Assembly: GCA_020637815.1 (NCBI GenBank)
Contig: JACKJS010000001.1
Span: forward strand, 558,001-622,000
Source of the DNA: Hyphomicrobiaceae bacterium
GTDB lineage: Bacteria; Pseudomonadota; Alphaproteobacteria; Rhizobiales; Methyloligellaceae
Length of the DNA: 64,000 bases
Direction: 5' to 3'
Under the pieces are notes generated by a model, which made no database searches, was not told the DNA's origin, and saw nothing but the letters and a program-made list of their open reading frames with translations. The position numbers and the translations under genes are program-made. Positions 55,291 through 64,000 of this stretch are shown piece by piece (position 1 is the first letter of the stretch; the number at the start of each line of letters is the position of its first letter).

Positions 55291-56343
55291 CTAGTTGTCC
55301 CGCATGCCGGGTTCGCTGTCCACAAGCACATCGTCGTCGTCCGCGCCCAAAGGCTCTTCGCCCTCCTCGTCGTCGAGCGGGTCCTCGTCCTCGCGCAGCG
55401 CCTCCGAATCGTCCGGACTTGGCATCGTGAACCCCGGAGGGAGGTTGGAATCGAGGAGCCCCGCACCCTTGAGTTCGCGAAGGCCGGGGAGATCCTGGAT
55501 CTGTTCGAAGCCGAAATGCTCCAGGAAGTTCTCGGTAGTGCCATAGGTCACCGGCCGTCCCGGCGCGCGGCGGCGTCCCCTGAGCTTGACCCAGCCGGTT
55601 TCCAAGAGAACGTCCAACGTGCCCTTGGAGGTCGAAACGCCGCGAATTTCCTCGATTTCTGCGCGAGTCACGGGCTGGTGGTAGGCGATGATAGCCAAGG
55701 TCTCCAGCGCGGCGCGGGACAAGCGCCTCTGGGCGACAGCCTGGCGCTCTAGGAGATAAGACAAATCGTCGGCCGTGCGGAACGCCCATTTGCCCGCCAC
55801 GCGGACAAGGTTCACGCCGCGCCCAGCGTAAAGACCCTGCAGCTCCTCCAGGAGCGCCTGCACATCTTCGTCCTTGCCGAAATGCAAGGCGAGCTCGGTC
55901 TCTTTCAAGGGCTCTGGGGCCGCAAATAGAAGTGCCTCGACGATGCGCAGCTTCTCCCGCCGGTCCGCGGATGGAAGCGCCATCACGTTCGACGGCAACG
56001 GCAGCATGGGCGCTTCCGCACCTTGCTCGTCCTGCTCCGCCGTCACGTCCACCGCCCTTTCCGCTTGCTTCGCTGACATTTGCTCCCCCGCGCCTCTTGT
56101 TATCACCGTCTTGTCCGCCTCGGCGTGCGGCACATTCGTGGACTGTCCCGCGACCGTTCTCAAGACCCGGTCGAGATGGATCAACGCCGCCCCGTCCTCG
56201 CCTTTGCCCGCGCTTTGCGCCAGCGCCGAAAGGTCATCCAGAACCTCCGCGAGTGTTGGAGCCGTCTCCGTCTTCTGCTTGTGCGCACCGTCTTTTCGAA
56301 CGGCCTTGGCGGACTTTGACGGTGCCAATTTGGGCTTCGGCAT
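55291..56343 (-). CDS. scpB: Segregation and condensation protein B, extended
   Basis: 350 residues, against about 190-240 for typical ScpB. The core (roughly residues 125-275) has two winged helices with RIVEALLFAAPEPL, ETLAIIAYHQPVTRAEIEEIRG and GRRRAPGRPVTYGTTENFLEHFGF. A 120-residue Ala/Lys-rich N-terminus and an acidic C-terminal tail of about 60 residues surround it. Some of the N-terminus may be over-called; ATGs at residue 89 or 113 would shorten it. It binds ScpA and Smc in chromosome condensation. Confidence 0.92.
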   Translation of the reverse strand: MPKPKLAPSKSAKAVRKDGAHKQKTETAPTLAEVLDDLSALAQSAGKGEDGAALIHLDRVLRTVAGQSTNVPHAEADKTVITRGAGEQMSAKQAERAVDVTAEQDEQGAEAPMLPLPSNVMALPSADRREKLRIVEALLFAAPEPLKETELALHFGKDEDVQALLEELQGLYAGRGVNLVRVAGKWAFRTADDLSYLLERQAVAQRRLSRAALETLAIIAYHQPVTRAEIEEIRGVSTSKGTLDVLLETGWVKLRGRRRAPGRPVTYGTTENFLEHFGFEQIQDLPGLRELKGAGLLDSNLPPGFTMPSPDDSEALREDEDPLDDEEGEEPLGADDDDVLVDSEPGMRDN

Positions 56344-56435
56344 GGTGTACCCCTCGCGATCTCAAGTTCCGTCGACGCTGAACCTCGCTACGCAAACTCC
56401 CTTACATTTCCCAACCGGCGCCCAGGGAACGCCAG

Positions 56436-57326
56436 CTACGCAACCTCGCTCCGGCGGCGTACCAAAAGCGGGGCAAATGACTTCGACTGGCGGATTTCCA
56501 GCGCGCCCTCGCGCGTCATCTCCAAGGTCGCCGTAAAGCTCGATGCGAGCGCCGTCCGCCTGATCTCGGGCTCGACGAGAAACTCCGCCAAGAGTTGATC
56601 GAGCGGTGCCCATTCATAGGCAACGCCCAGGAGGCGCTCAAGTTCGGAGCGGGCCTCCTTCAACGACCAGACGGTTCGCTTCTCCATGTGAAGCGTGCGC
56701 ACGGCGTTGCGCTGGCGCTGCTGCGCATAGGCCTTCAGGAGGTCGTAGACATTGGCGTCGTAAACGCTTTTTCGAGTCACGCGGATCGGTTCGGGCTCTC
56801 CGCGCGAAAACACGTCTTGGCCTAAGCGCTTGCGCGTCATCAGCTGCGCCGCGGCATCGCGCATCGCGTCCAGGCGCTGAAGCCGGAACGCCAGCATGGC
56901 TGCGAGCTCTTCGCCCGACGGCCCGTCCTCACTCGTGGGCTCCGGCGGCAGTAGAAGCTTGGACTTAAGGAATGTCAGCCACGCGGCCATGACGAGATAG
57001 TCGGCTGCCAATTCGAGGCGGAGCCGTTTCGCCTCCTCGATGAACGCCAAATATTGCCGCGCCAAGGCCAGGACCGAAATCTTGGCAATATCCACCTTCT
57101 GCGTCCGCGCCATCGCCAAAAGCAGATCGAGCGGACCTTCGAACCCTTCCACGTCGACGCGCAGCTTTTCGTCCTCGTCGACCTCGCGGCTGACATCGGC
57201 TTCCCAGTCCGCGACGTCGCCGCTGGAGCCGTGCGTCTCGGCGGCCGCTTTCTGGCTCGCCTCCTCCGGGGTGCCCGGCTCAGCCGCTTCGACGTCGTCC
57301 GGTTCGGTTTTGCCGTCCTCGCTCAT
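56436..57326 (-). CDS. scpA: Segregation and condensation protein A
   Basis: 296 residues. Kleisin of the Smc-ScpAB condensin. The N-terminal part is an acidic leader; then FEGPLDLLLAMARTQKVDIAKISVLALARQYL and ADYLVMAAWLTFLKSKLLLPPEP, the classic ScpA start, and a C-terminal winged helix that contacts Smc. It starts 4 bases inside the nagZ stop (ATGA overlap), and scpB follows 93 bases later. Confidence 0.95.
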   Translation of the reverse strand: MSEDGKTEPDDVEAAEPGTPEEASQKAAAETHGSSGDVADWEADVSREVDEDEKLRVDVEGFEGPLDLLLAMARTQKVDIAKISVLALARQYLAFIEEAKRLRLELAADYLVMAAWLTFLKSKLLLPPEPTSEDGPSGEELAAMLAFRLQRLDAMRDAAAQLMTRKRLGQDVFSRGEPEPIRVTRKSVYDANVYDLLKAYAQQRQRNAVRTLHMEKRTVWSLKEARSELERLLGVAYEWAPLDQLLAEFLVEPEIRRTALASSFTATLEMTREGALEIRQSKSFAPLLVRRRSEVA

Positions 57327-58372
57327 ACCTGCTCCGTCGGGTCCGGGCCAAGCTGCGCGACCCGGGTGGCCGATGCCTCGCTGACCAGCGCCATGGCCTC
57401 GGCCTCATCGAACGGCTCGGGATCGTGAAGGCAGGCCAAGGCGTCTTCGAAACGATCGAGAGACTTTCCGGCCAACTCGGGCGCCGCGCCGGCGACGTCC
57501 GCCATTTCCGAGAACTTGCCGCTGCAATGCAGCGCCACGTCGCAACCGGCGTCGATCACCGCGCGCGTAAGGTCCCCAAACGACCCCGAAAGCGCCTTCA
57601 TGCCGATGTCGTCCGTCATAATCAAACCTGTCAGACCCAGCTGATTCCGAATCAGTTCCTTCATTATAGCCGGTGACAGCGTTGCGGGACGCTCGCCGTC
57701 ATAAACCGGCAAAAGCACATGGGCGGTCATCGCCAGAGGCGCGTCGGCCAAGGCCCGGAACGGCCGGAAGTCGACATCCTCGAGCTCGTCCGTCGAAACA
57801 TCGATGCACGGCAATGACTTATGGCTGTCGGCCAAGGCTCTACCGTGTCCCGGCACGTGCTTGATCACAGGCAGCACCCCCCCTGCCAGCATCCCGTTCA
57901 TGACGGCCCGGCCAAGCGCGCTGACAATGTCGGGGTCTGTGGAAAACGATCTATCGCCAATGATGTCGTGGGCACCCGCATGGCGCACGTCGATGCACGG
58001 CGTGCAGTCTACGTTGATCCCGAGGTCGTGGAGTTCCGCGGCCATGAGCCGAGCCGCCGCAAAGGCGGCGCGCCGGCCGGCCTCCTTGTCGACGGCATAG
58101 AGGTCGCCAAAACATCGCGCGGGTGGCATGGCGCGCCAATGGGGCGGCCGCAAACGCTGAACCCGCCCGCCCTCCTGATCGATCAAGACGAGAACGTCGC
58201 CGGTCCCGACCACCGACTTGAAGTCCGACACGAGCGCCTGGACCTGACCGGGATTTTCGACGTTCCTGGCGAAAAGAATGAGGCCGCAGGGACGCTCCGA
58301 AGCGAAGAGCTCGCGCTCCGCGCTTGTCAGGGCCGTCGTCGCGCAGCCTGAAATGAAAGCCTTGAATGCCAT
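57323..58372 (-). CDS. nagZ: Beta-N-acetylhexosaminidase
   Basis: 349 residues, glycoside hydrolase family 3. It removes GlcNAc from anhydro-muropeptides during cell-wall recycling in the cytoplasm. Blocks: IDQEGGRVQRLRPP, KHVPGHGRALADSHKSLP (with the flexible catalytic loop) and GLIMTDDIGMKAL with the nucleophile Asp. It overlaps scpA by 4 bases; the nagZ-scpA-scpB order is typical of Alphaproteobacteria. Confidence 0.95.
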   Translation of the reverse strand: MAFKAFISGCATTALTSAERELFASERPCGLILFARNVENPGQVQALVSDFKSVVGTGDVLVLIDQEGGRVQRLRPPHWRAMPPARCFGDLYAVDKEAGRRAAFAAARLMAAELHDLGINVDCTPCIDVRHAGAHDIIGDRSFSTDPDIVSALGRAVMNGMLAGGVLPVIKHVPGHGRALADSHKSLPCIDVSTDELEDVDFRPFRALADAPLAMTAHVLLPVYDGERPATLSPAIMKELIRNQLGLTGLIMTDDIGMKALSGSFGDLTRAVIDAGCDVALHCSGKFSEMADVAGAAPELAGKSLDRFEDALACLHDPEPFDEAEAMALVSEASATRVAQLGPDPTEQV

Positions 58373-58423
58373 GCCCCGGGGCTAGCCCCCAGACGTGTCA
58401 CGGTCAAGCGGTGTGTGCCGAAC

Positions 58424-60328
58424 CTACTGAGCCATCACCAAGCAATCGCCATGCCCCTGGGCCTTCAGCTGGCCGCAAAGCTTATAGCCGGCGTCCTTGC
58501 TGGCCAGGGGACCGACCTGAAGCCGGTACCAGGTGCCCTTGGGTCCGAGATCGGTCTTGCGGACCAGCGGCTGATAGTTGCTGAGCAAACTTGGATATTT
58601 CTGCTGGGCGTCGGCAAAGTTCGCCAGAGCGTCGGTCTGGCTCTTGCTGGAACCGAGCTGAACCACATAGGAGCCCGCGGCAGCCGCTGCGGCCGCCGGT
58701 GCTGCAGCTGCGGCCGGCGCGGCCGCCATCTGCTGCGGTGCGCCGGGCTGCTGGATGGCCGGCACTGGCATCATATTCGGCTGGGCCATCATGCTGTCGG
58801 CCTGAGCCGCCGCGTCCGCAACCGCACCGCCGGCCGGAACTTCGACGGAGCCATCGGGACGCACGACCATGGTCTTGACCTTACGCGGTCCGCCGTCGTC
58901 GTCGGCCGCGGCATTCGCCGCGTCAGTTGTCGCGACAGACGCGGGCAGTCCGGCGGTGGCCGTCGCGGGCGGAAGCGCCGGCACGGCCACGTCTTCCTGG
59001 CGTGGGACGAGGCGCTCGGACTCGGGCATCCCGCCATTGGTCAGGCGGTCGTAGATCAGCTTGTTCTTATGCGGGAATTCTTTTCCACCCGGCGAGTCCG
59101 GCGCCGCCTTCACAGGCGAGGCATCCGCCGTCACGATTGGCGCATCTCCGCTGCCAATTGCACCGCCGCTCTGCTTATAGGCGTAGGCCAGCGCACCGCC
59201 GAGGGCGATAGCACCGAGAAGAGCGCTCGCGACCATTACGGCGCTGCGGCCCTTGAGCGCTCCCATGATTTTGGACTTGAGGCCAGTGTCCGGCACGGCT
59301 TGGCCCGCATCCATGAAATCGGCATCGCCACGGTTGGCTTCGAAATAATCTTGGCCTCCGTGATAGTCGTGGCCCCCGTGATAGTCTTGAGCCCCGTGCT
59401 GCATTGCCGCGTGCGCATCTCCGAGCGGGATCTGCGGCGGCTGACCGTACGTGGAATCGAAGGCCTGGAGTTGACGGCTCGGATCGGCGGGCGGCACGTG
59501 GCCGTAAGGAACGCCCTGCTGCGCGTAGTAGGACATATCCTCCGCGGCCGGAACCTGCTGATGCCCGGCATAGGCTTCCGGTTGATAGGCGTCCGCGGGT
59601 GCCTGTTCGGCCTCGTAGCCCATCGGCGCCCCCTGATAGGACATCTCATCGGCCACCTCGGAGAACGAAGCGCCCTCCTCCGGAAAACCACCGTGCTGGA
59701 AGCCTTCTTCCGCCAGTGCCGCGCCACTCTCCTCGGCGTGGGCACCAACTTTCAGGTCGCCGAATATGGAATCCGGAAAACCGGAATCGACATTTCCGAA
59801 ATCGGGAAGCTCGTTGTTGAAACCGTGGTTCTGGGGTGCACCTGGCGCTGCAAAGGCTTGAGGCCGAGCGGTGAACTGCTGACCGCCGCCGAATGTGTTC
59901 GGTTGAGCGGGTCGCGGCTGCGCGGCCTGCGGGCGACCCTGGGTCGCGGGATCGGCGTAGCCTTGAGGCCGAGCGCTTGCCGCCTGCGGCGCGGAAGGGT
60001 TCTGGGGCTGAACGGGTGCAGGACGAGGAGCCGCCGGCTGCTGACCGCCGCGCGTCACCGGTGTGAAGGACGGCATCTGCGCAAAAGACGGACCGCCGTT
60101 TCCGAAAATGGACCGCTGTCCGATATTTGGCTGACCTGGCCGGCCCGCTCCTTGAACCATGGGAGGTACCTCACTCACTTGGGTATTGGCCTGGCCCGCT
60201 CCCCACGATGGAACTCCAGGCGCGACTGTCGTGTTTTGCCCTCGTTGATTTAGACCATGGGCAAAGTTTGAATCAAAGCCAGAAGGTCCGCCATTTTGAC
60301 GGCCGAACCCACTATCTTGCGTGGACAT
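58424..60328 (-). CDS. SPOR-domain protein with long disordered N-terminus
   Basis: 634 residues: about 350 residues rich in Gly, Gln, Asn, Ala and Pro, one transmembrane helix (SAVMVASALLGAIALGGALAYAYKQ), a periplasmic Pro/Ala linker and a C-terminal SPOR domain (SYVVQLGSSKSQTDALANF ... WYRLQVGPLASKDAGYKLC). SPOR domains bind denuded glycan strands at the septum, so it is likely a division protein. Its cytoplasmic region is unusually long and may phase-separate or bind partners. It lies between nagZ and argS. Confidence 0.9.
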   Translation of the reverse strand: MSTQDSGFGRQNGGPSGFDSNFAHGLNQRGQNTTVAPGVPSWGAGQANTQVSEVPPMVQGAGRPGQPNIGQRSIFGNGGPSFAQMPSFTPVTRGGQQPAAPRPAPVQPQNPSAPQAASARPQGYADPATQGRPQAAQPRPAQPNTFGGGQQFTARPQAFAAPGAPQNHGFNNELPDFGNVDSGFPDSIFGDLKVGAHAEESGAALAEEGFQHGGFPEEGASFSEVADEMSYQGAPMGYEAEQAPADAYQPEAYAGHQQVPAAEDMSYYAQQGVPYGHVPPADPSRQLQAFDSTYGQPPQIPLGDAHAAMQHGAQDYHGGHDYHGGQDYFEANRGDADFMDAGQAVPDTGLKSKIMGALKGRSAVMVASALLGAIALGGALAYAYKQSGGAIGSGDAPIVTADASPVKAAPDSPGGKEFPHKNKLIYDRLTNGGMPESERLVPRQEDVAVPALPPATATAGLPASVATTDAANAAADDDGGPRKVKTMVVRPDGSVEVPAGGAVADAAAQADSMMAQPNMMPVPAIQQPGAPQQMAAAPAAAAAPAAAAAAAGSYVVQLGSSKSQTDALANFADAQQKYPSLLSNYQPLVRKTDLGPKGTWYRLQVGPLASKDAGYKLCGQLKAQGHGDCLVMAQ

Positions 60329-60367
60329 GGTTACTTCCCTCGAACCACCCCCGCGCCCGCTGTTCCG

Positions 60368-62125
60368 CTAGTGCAACTCGTGCACGGCTTGAACGCCGAG
60401 GATCCCCAAACCCAACGCCAATATACGCTGTGTGGCAGCCACAAGCGCAACACGAGAACGTGTTAACTCTCGGTCACTTTCGTGAATAAAACGTAATTGT
60501 GGCAAGTCTTTGCCTCGGTTCCAAAAGCCATGAAAGTCCCCGGCAAGTTCGTAAAGATAGAACGCGATGCGATGCGGCTCGTGTGCTTGCGCAGCGGCCT
60601 CCACAACACGTGGAAATTGCGCGAAGCGCCGGATCAAGGCCAATTCGCTCTCATCCCCCAACTGGTCCAAACCGGCGCGTGCCAAACTCTCCCCTGCCAA
60701 ATCAAGGTCCGGAAACGCTTCAGCGACATTTCGCAGGACCGAACATGCGCGCGCATGGGCGTACTGGACGTAGAAAACGGGATTGTCCCGCGACTGCTCC
60801 GTGACCTTCGCGAAGTCGAAATCGAGCGGCGCGTCGTTTTTCCGATAGAGCATCATGAACCGGACGGGCGCCGCCCCAACCTCGTCCACAACGTCTCGCA
60901 GAGTCACGAATGTGCCCGCACGTTTGGACATCTTCACGGGCTCGCCCGCCCTGAACAAACGGACAAGCTGACATATCTTCACGTCTAGATCGGCTTGACC
61001 GTCCGTGAGCGCCTTCAGTGCCGCCTGCATGCGTTTGATGTGGCCTGCGTGATCGGCACCCCAGACGTCGATCATCGACCTAAACCCGCGCCGGAACTTG
61101 TCGAAATGATACGCGATGTCCGCCGCAAAGTAGGTATACGACCCATCCGCCTTGACCAAAGGCCGGTCCTGATCGTCGCCGAACTCGCTGGCGCGGAACA
61201 GCAATTGAATCCGGTCTTCCCAATCCTCGTCCGCCTTGCCCTTGGGCGGCGGCAGACGCCCTTCATAGACGAGCCCCTTGGACTTGAGATCGGCGATGGT
61301 CTCGGCGACCTCGTCCTTGCCGTCGGTCATCGACCGCTCCGAGAAAAACACATCGTGGCGGATATCGAGCTGGGCCAGGTCGGCTTCGATCATGGCGAGC
61401 ATCGCCTTCAGAGCCGCGTTCCGCACCAGCGGCAGCCATTCCGCCTCCGGCATGTCGAGCAAATCGCGGCCGTGATTGTCGGCAAGGCTCTTTCCAACCG
61501 GCTTCAAGTACTCGCCCGGGTAGAGGCCTTCCGGGATCTCGCCAATGTTGTCACCGAGCGCCTCCCGATAGCGCAGAAACGCCGAGCGCGCGAGCACGTC
61601 GACCTGCGCCCCCGCGTCGTTGACATAGTACTCCCGCGTTACGTCGTAACCGGCGAAGGCAAGAAGATTGGCCAGCGCATCGCCGAACACCGCGCCCCGG
61701 CAGTGGCCCACATGCATCGGCCCCGTGGGATTGGCGGACACATATTCGACGTTGACTGCCTTGCTCTTCCCAATCGCGCTCCGCCCGAAGGCTTCTCCCT
61801 GTTCGAGCACCATGCGCAACACGCTCGGCCAGAATGTCTGCTTCAGCGTGAGGTTCACGAATCCGGGCCCGGCAATGTCCACCTTCTCGATGTACGGATC
61901 GGATGCAAGCAAGGGCACGATGCGCTCGGCCAGAACGCGCGGTGCGAGCTTCGCCGGCTTGGCCAACACCATCGCGGCATTGGTCGCGAGGTCCCCGTGG
62001 GTGGGGTCCTTCGGCGCACCGAGCGAGATACCGTCCACGCTGGCATCCTTCGGGACCACGCCATCGTGCTTCAGCTGTTGTACGGCGGCCAAGACGTGGC
62101 CATGAAACCCAGTGAAAACGTCCAT
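60368..62125 (-). CDS. argS: Arginyl-tRNA synthetase
   Basis: 585 residues, class I. N-terminal add-1 domain, HVGH (HIGH) signature in [21 protein letters not shown], the KMSKR-like [12 protein letters not shown], and an anticodon-binding helical bundle. It charges tRNA-Arg. It lies 39 bases before the SPOR gene and 29 bases after the dGTPase-like gene on the same strand. Confidence 0.97.
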   Translation of the reverse strand: MDVFTGFHGHVLAAVQQLKHDGVVPKDASVDGISLGAPKDPTHGDLATNAAMVLAKPAKLAPRVLAERIVPLLASDPYIEKVDIAGPGFVNLTLKQTFWPSVLRMVLEQGEAFGRSAIGKSKAVNVEYVSANPTGPMHVGHCRGAVFGDALANLLAFAGYDVTREYYVNDAGAQVDVLARSAFLRYREALGDNIGEIPEGLYPGEYLKPVGKSLADNHGRDLLDMPEAEWLPLVRNAALKAMLAMIEADLAQLDIRHDVFFSERSMTDGKDEVAETIADLKSKGLVYEGRLPPPKGKADEDWEDRIQLLFRASEFGDDQDRPLVKADGSYTYFAADIAYHFDKFRRGFRSMIDVWGADHAGHIKRMQAALKALTDGQADLDVKICQLVRLFRAGEPVKMSKRAGTFVTLRDVVDEVGAAPVRFMMLYRKNDAPLDFDFAKVTEQSRDNPVFYVQYAHARACSVLRNVAEAFPDLDLAGESLARAGLDQLGDESELALIRRFAQFPRVVEAAAQAHEPHRIAFYLYELAGDFHGFWNRGKDLPQLRFIHESDRELTRSRVALVAATQRILALGLGILGVQAVHELH

Positions 62126-62154
62126 GAAAACTCCAGAAAATCTGTGGCGCGCGA

Positions 62155-63393
62155 CTATCGCAAATCCGGTGTCGCGTCAAACAGGCGGCGGTGTTCGGCG
62201 ATCGCGTAGCGGTCCGTCTGCCCGGCGATGAAGTCGGCCACGTGACGGGCCGAGGCGCGCGGATCGTTGCTGCGCGCCTCGGCGCGCCACTCTGGAGGCA
62301 GCGCTGCAGGATCGCTCCGATAGCGTTGGAAGAGCTCGACCACGAGGTCCTCGGCATCTCCCATGATCCGCATCACGCGCGGATGCCGGTAGACGCGTGC
62401 GTAGAGGAACGTTCGCAGCTGGCCGAGATCGTCCAGCATCGATGGGGAGAAGCCGGCGGTCGCGCGCTCCGCCGACCGGATGTCGTCGGCCGACGCAGGC
62501 TGCAAAGCCGCAAGGCGTTCTCGCGTCTCGTGCAACAGGTCGTCGACCATGGCCGTGATCAGACGCCGCTTCAATTCGTATAGCCGCCGCGCCGCCTCGA
62601 TGCCTGGAAAGATCGCATCGAGTTCGTCGAGGTGGCGTGCGGCGAAGGGCACGCTCGCGAGTTCGGCGAACGAGAAGCAACCCGCACGATAACCGTCATC
62701 GATGTCATGCGCGTTGTAGGCGATGTCATCGGCCAGCGCGGCGATCTGGGCCTCGAGCGAGGCAAAACTGTCGAGTTCGAGATCGTGCGTCTGGCAATAG
62801 TCGAGGATGGGCTCTGGCACGGGCTTCCCTGCCCTGCCCAACGGCCCATTGTGTTTGACGAGCCCCTCGAGGGTTTCCCATGTGAGGTTGAGCCCATCGA
62901 ACCCGCCGTAAATCCGCTCAAGTTCAGTCACGACGCGCAAGGACTGGGCATTGTGGTCGAAGCCGCCCGCATCGGTCATGGCCGCATCGAGCGCCCGTTC
63001 GCCGGCATGCCCGAATGGCGGATGGCCGAGATCGTGGGCCAGCGCAACGGCTTCGGTCAGATCTTCGTCGGCCTGAAGCGCCCGCGCGATGCTCCTGGCG
63101 ATCTGAGAGACCTCCAGGCTGTGGGTCAGGCGCGAGCGATAGTGATCGCCCTCATGGTAGATGAAGACCTGCGTCTTGTGGTTTAAGCGGCGAAATGCAG
63201 TCGAGTGCAGGATGCGGTCGCGGTCGCGCGCATAAGGTCTGCGCGTGGGGCTCTGAGGCTCGGAAAGCCGCCGCCCCCTGCTCTGGCGCACGTCCTGAGC
63301 GTAGGGCGCCAAAATGCCGGGCCCCGGCGGGCTCTCGCCGGAGCCGGGAGCGCCCAAAAGCGGCTCAACCTTCCCTGGTTCGCTGATTGACAA
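62155..63393 (-). CDS. dgt: Deoxyguanosinetriphosphate triphosphohydrolase-like protein
   Basis: 412 residues with the HD-domain: [54 protein letters not shown], and [18 protein letters not shown] later. It hydrolyses dNTPs to nucleoside and triphosphate. The divergent erpA gene starts 50 bases away, so one short promoter region serves both. Confidence 0.93.
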   Translation of the reverse strand: MSISEPGKVEPLLGAPGSGESPPGPGILAPYAQDVRQSRGRRLSEPQSPTRRPYARDRDRILHSTAFRRLNHKTQVFIYHEGDHYRSRLTHSLEVSQIARSIARALQADEDLTEAVALAHDLGHPPFGHAGERALDAAMTDAGGFDHNAQSLRVVTELERIYGGFDGLNLTWETLEGLVKHNGPLGRAGKPVPEPILDYCQTHDLELDSFASLEAQIAALADDIAYNAHDIDDGYRAGCFSFAELASVPFAARHLDELDAIFPGIEAARRLYELKRRLITAMVDDLLHETRERLAALQPASADDIRSAERATAGFSPSMLDDLGQLRTFLYARVYRHPRVMRIMGDAEDLVVELFQRYRSDPAALPPEWRAEARSNDPRASARHVADFIAGQTDRYAIAEHRRLFDATPDLR

Positions 63394-63443
63394 TACCGCC
63401 GGCCGTTCTCATCTTACGGTCACAAAGGAGTGGCTAACCGAAG

Positions 63444-63776
63444 ATGAGCGACCCGTCCATTACCATCAGCGAACGCGCGGCCAAGCGCATCGTGGAACTC
63501 GTGAAGGCCGACGAGAACGCGGAGATTTTCCGCGTCGCCGTCGAAGGCGGCGGCTGTTCTGGGTTCCAGTATCGCTTCGAGCTGGACAAGGGCGCGGCGC
63601 CCGGCGACATGCTGATCGAACGCGACGGGGCGACCGTGGCCATCGATCCGATCTCCGCCGGGTTCGTCACCGGATCGGAGCTGGACTTCGTCGACGAATT
63701 GATCGGTGCCCAGTTCACGATCCACAACCCCAACGCCACGGCGTCGTGCGGCTGCGGCACCAGCTTCTCGATCTAG
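63444..63776 (+). CDS. erpA: Iron-sulfur cluster insertion protein ErpA (HesB/IscA family)
   Basis: 110 residues. A-type carrier that delivers Fe-S clusters to target proteins. The three cluster cysteines are visible: GGCSGFQYRFELD and the CGCG tail ASCGCGTSFSI. The length and the ending GTSFSI are normal. AGGAG (about 10-14 nt before the ATG) fits a binding site. xthA follows on the same strand. Confidence 0.96.
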   Translation: MSDPSITISERAAKRIVELVKADENAEIFRVAVEGGGCSGFQYRFELDKGAAPGDMLIERDGATVAIDPISAGFVTGSELDFVDELIGAQFTIHNPNATASCGCGTSFSI

Positions 63777-63842
63777 CAAAAACGGTCCTGGCGTCCTACG
63801 CGCGCGGTTGCCTCGCACGGCCGCGCAAGGCTATGTGGACGC

Positions 63843-64000
63843 ATGAAGATCGCGACCTGGAACATCAACGGCATCAAGGCCCGGCTCGAAACCGTGAAGA
63901 CATGGCTGGTTGCGGCCTCGCCGGACATCGCCTGCTTCCAAGAGATCAAGAGCGTGGACGAGAACTTCCCCGCCGAAGTGTTCGAAGAACTCGGCTACAA
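63843..64000 (+). CDS. xthA: Exodeoxyribonuclease III, 5' part (runs off the window)
   Basis: Only the first 52 codons are present. [22 protein letters not shown] and [13 protein letters not shown] are the unmistakable start of ExoIII/AP endonucleases, with the Asn and Glu metal ligands. It nicks abasic sites and trims 3' ends in base excision repair. It starts 66 bases after erpA. Confidence 0.95.
   Translation, partial: MKIATWNINGIKARLETVKTWLVAASPDIACFQEIKSVDENFPAEVFEELGY

Noticed and set aside
58415..60253. 612-codon open frame opposite the SPOR gene
   Set aside because: Antisense shadow; the SPOR and transmembrane pattern is on the minus strand.

Overview
This is chromosomal DNA of an alphaproteobacterium. 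The gene order points to the Hyphomicrobiales (Rhizobiales): tgt-queA-ppi-ppi-coaD next to gyrA, ssb and uvrA; yajC-secD-secF divergent from a DUF815 ATPase gene; and nlpD/pcm/surE/serS/tatCBA/scpBA/nagZ/SPOR/argS/dgt. I cannot name a genus from sequence alone; a Hyphomicrobium/Methyloceanibacter-like methylotroph is a guess. Most of the window is GC-rich housekeeping DNA. No rRNA gene, tRNA gene or CRISPR array was found.

Layout. 0.5-5.2 kb is accessory: an AT-richer TDT-family transporter, a likely small regulatory RNA, an EF-hand protein whose start codon looks damaged, a methyltransferase, small secreted proteins and a short DHFR-like protein. 5.3-23.5 kb is mostly core: an EamA transporter, queuosine synthesis (tgt, queA), two cyclophilins, coaD, ompW with a divergent Crp/Fnr regulator and a perfect FNR/FixK site between them, gyrA, ssb, a PIF1-like helicase and uvrA.

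23.5-27.3 kb is a lower-GC island directly after uvrA. It holds a stand-alone reverse transcriptase. Just upstream of it are two perfect 118-bp direct repeats with a 357-bp period, and the whole repeat interval stays open in one frame of the RT strand. A protein of unknown function and a block of strong RNA-like hairpins follow. This is the best candidate for an undescribed system: the layout recalls defence RTs that use an upstream non-coding RNA, but the similarity is structural only.

27.4-41.7 kb is a cell-envelope and stress region: L,D-transpeptidase, HlyD-type adaptor, HdeA-like protein, MscS channel, SleB hydrolase, GlsB-type protein, several small lipoproteins and membrane proteins, an AspH/LpxO-like protein lacking one expected iron ligand, a GST, and a potassium channel fused to a zinc ribbon. 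41.9-64 kb is core again: trmFO, a phytoene-synthase-like protein, secF-secD-yajC, a DUF815 ATPase, a degenerate NlpD-like LytM protein, pcm, surE, serS, tatCBA, an orphan ABC ATPase, scpB-scpA-nagZ, a SPOR protein, argS, dgt, erpA and the start of xthA. The last block links protein export, chromosome segregation, cell-wall recycling and division.
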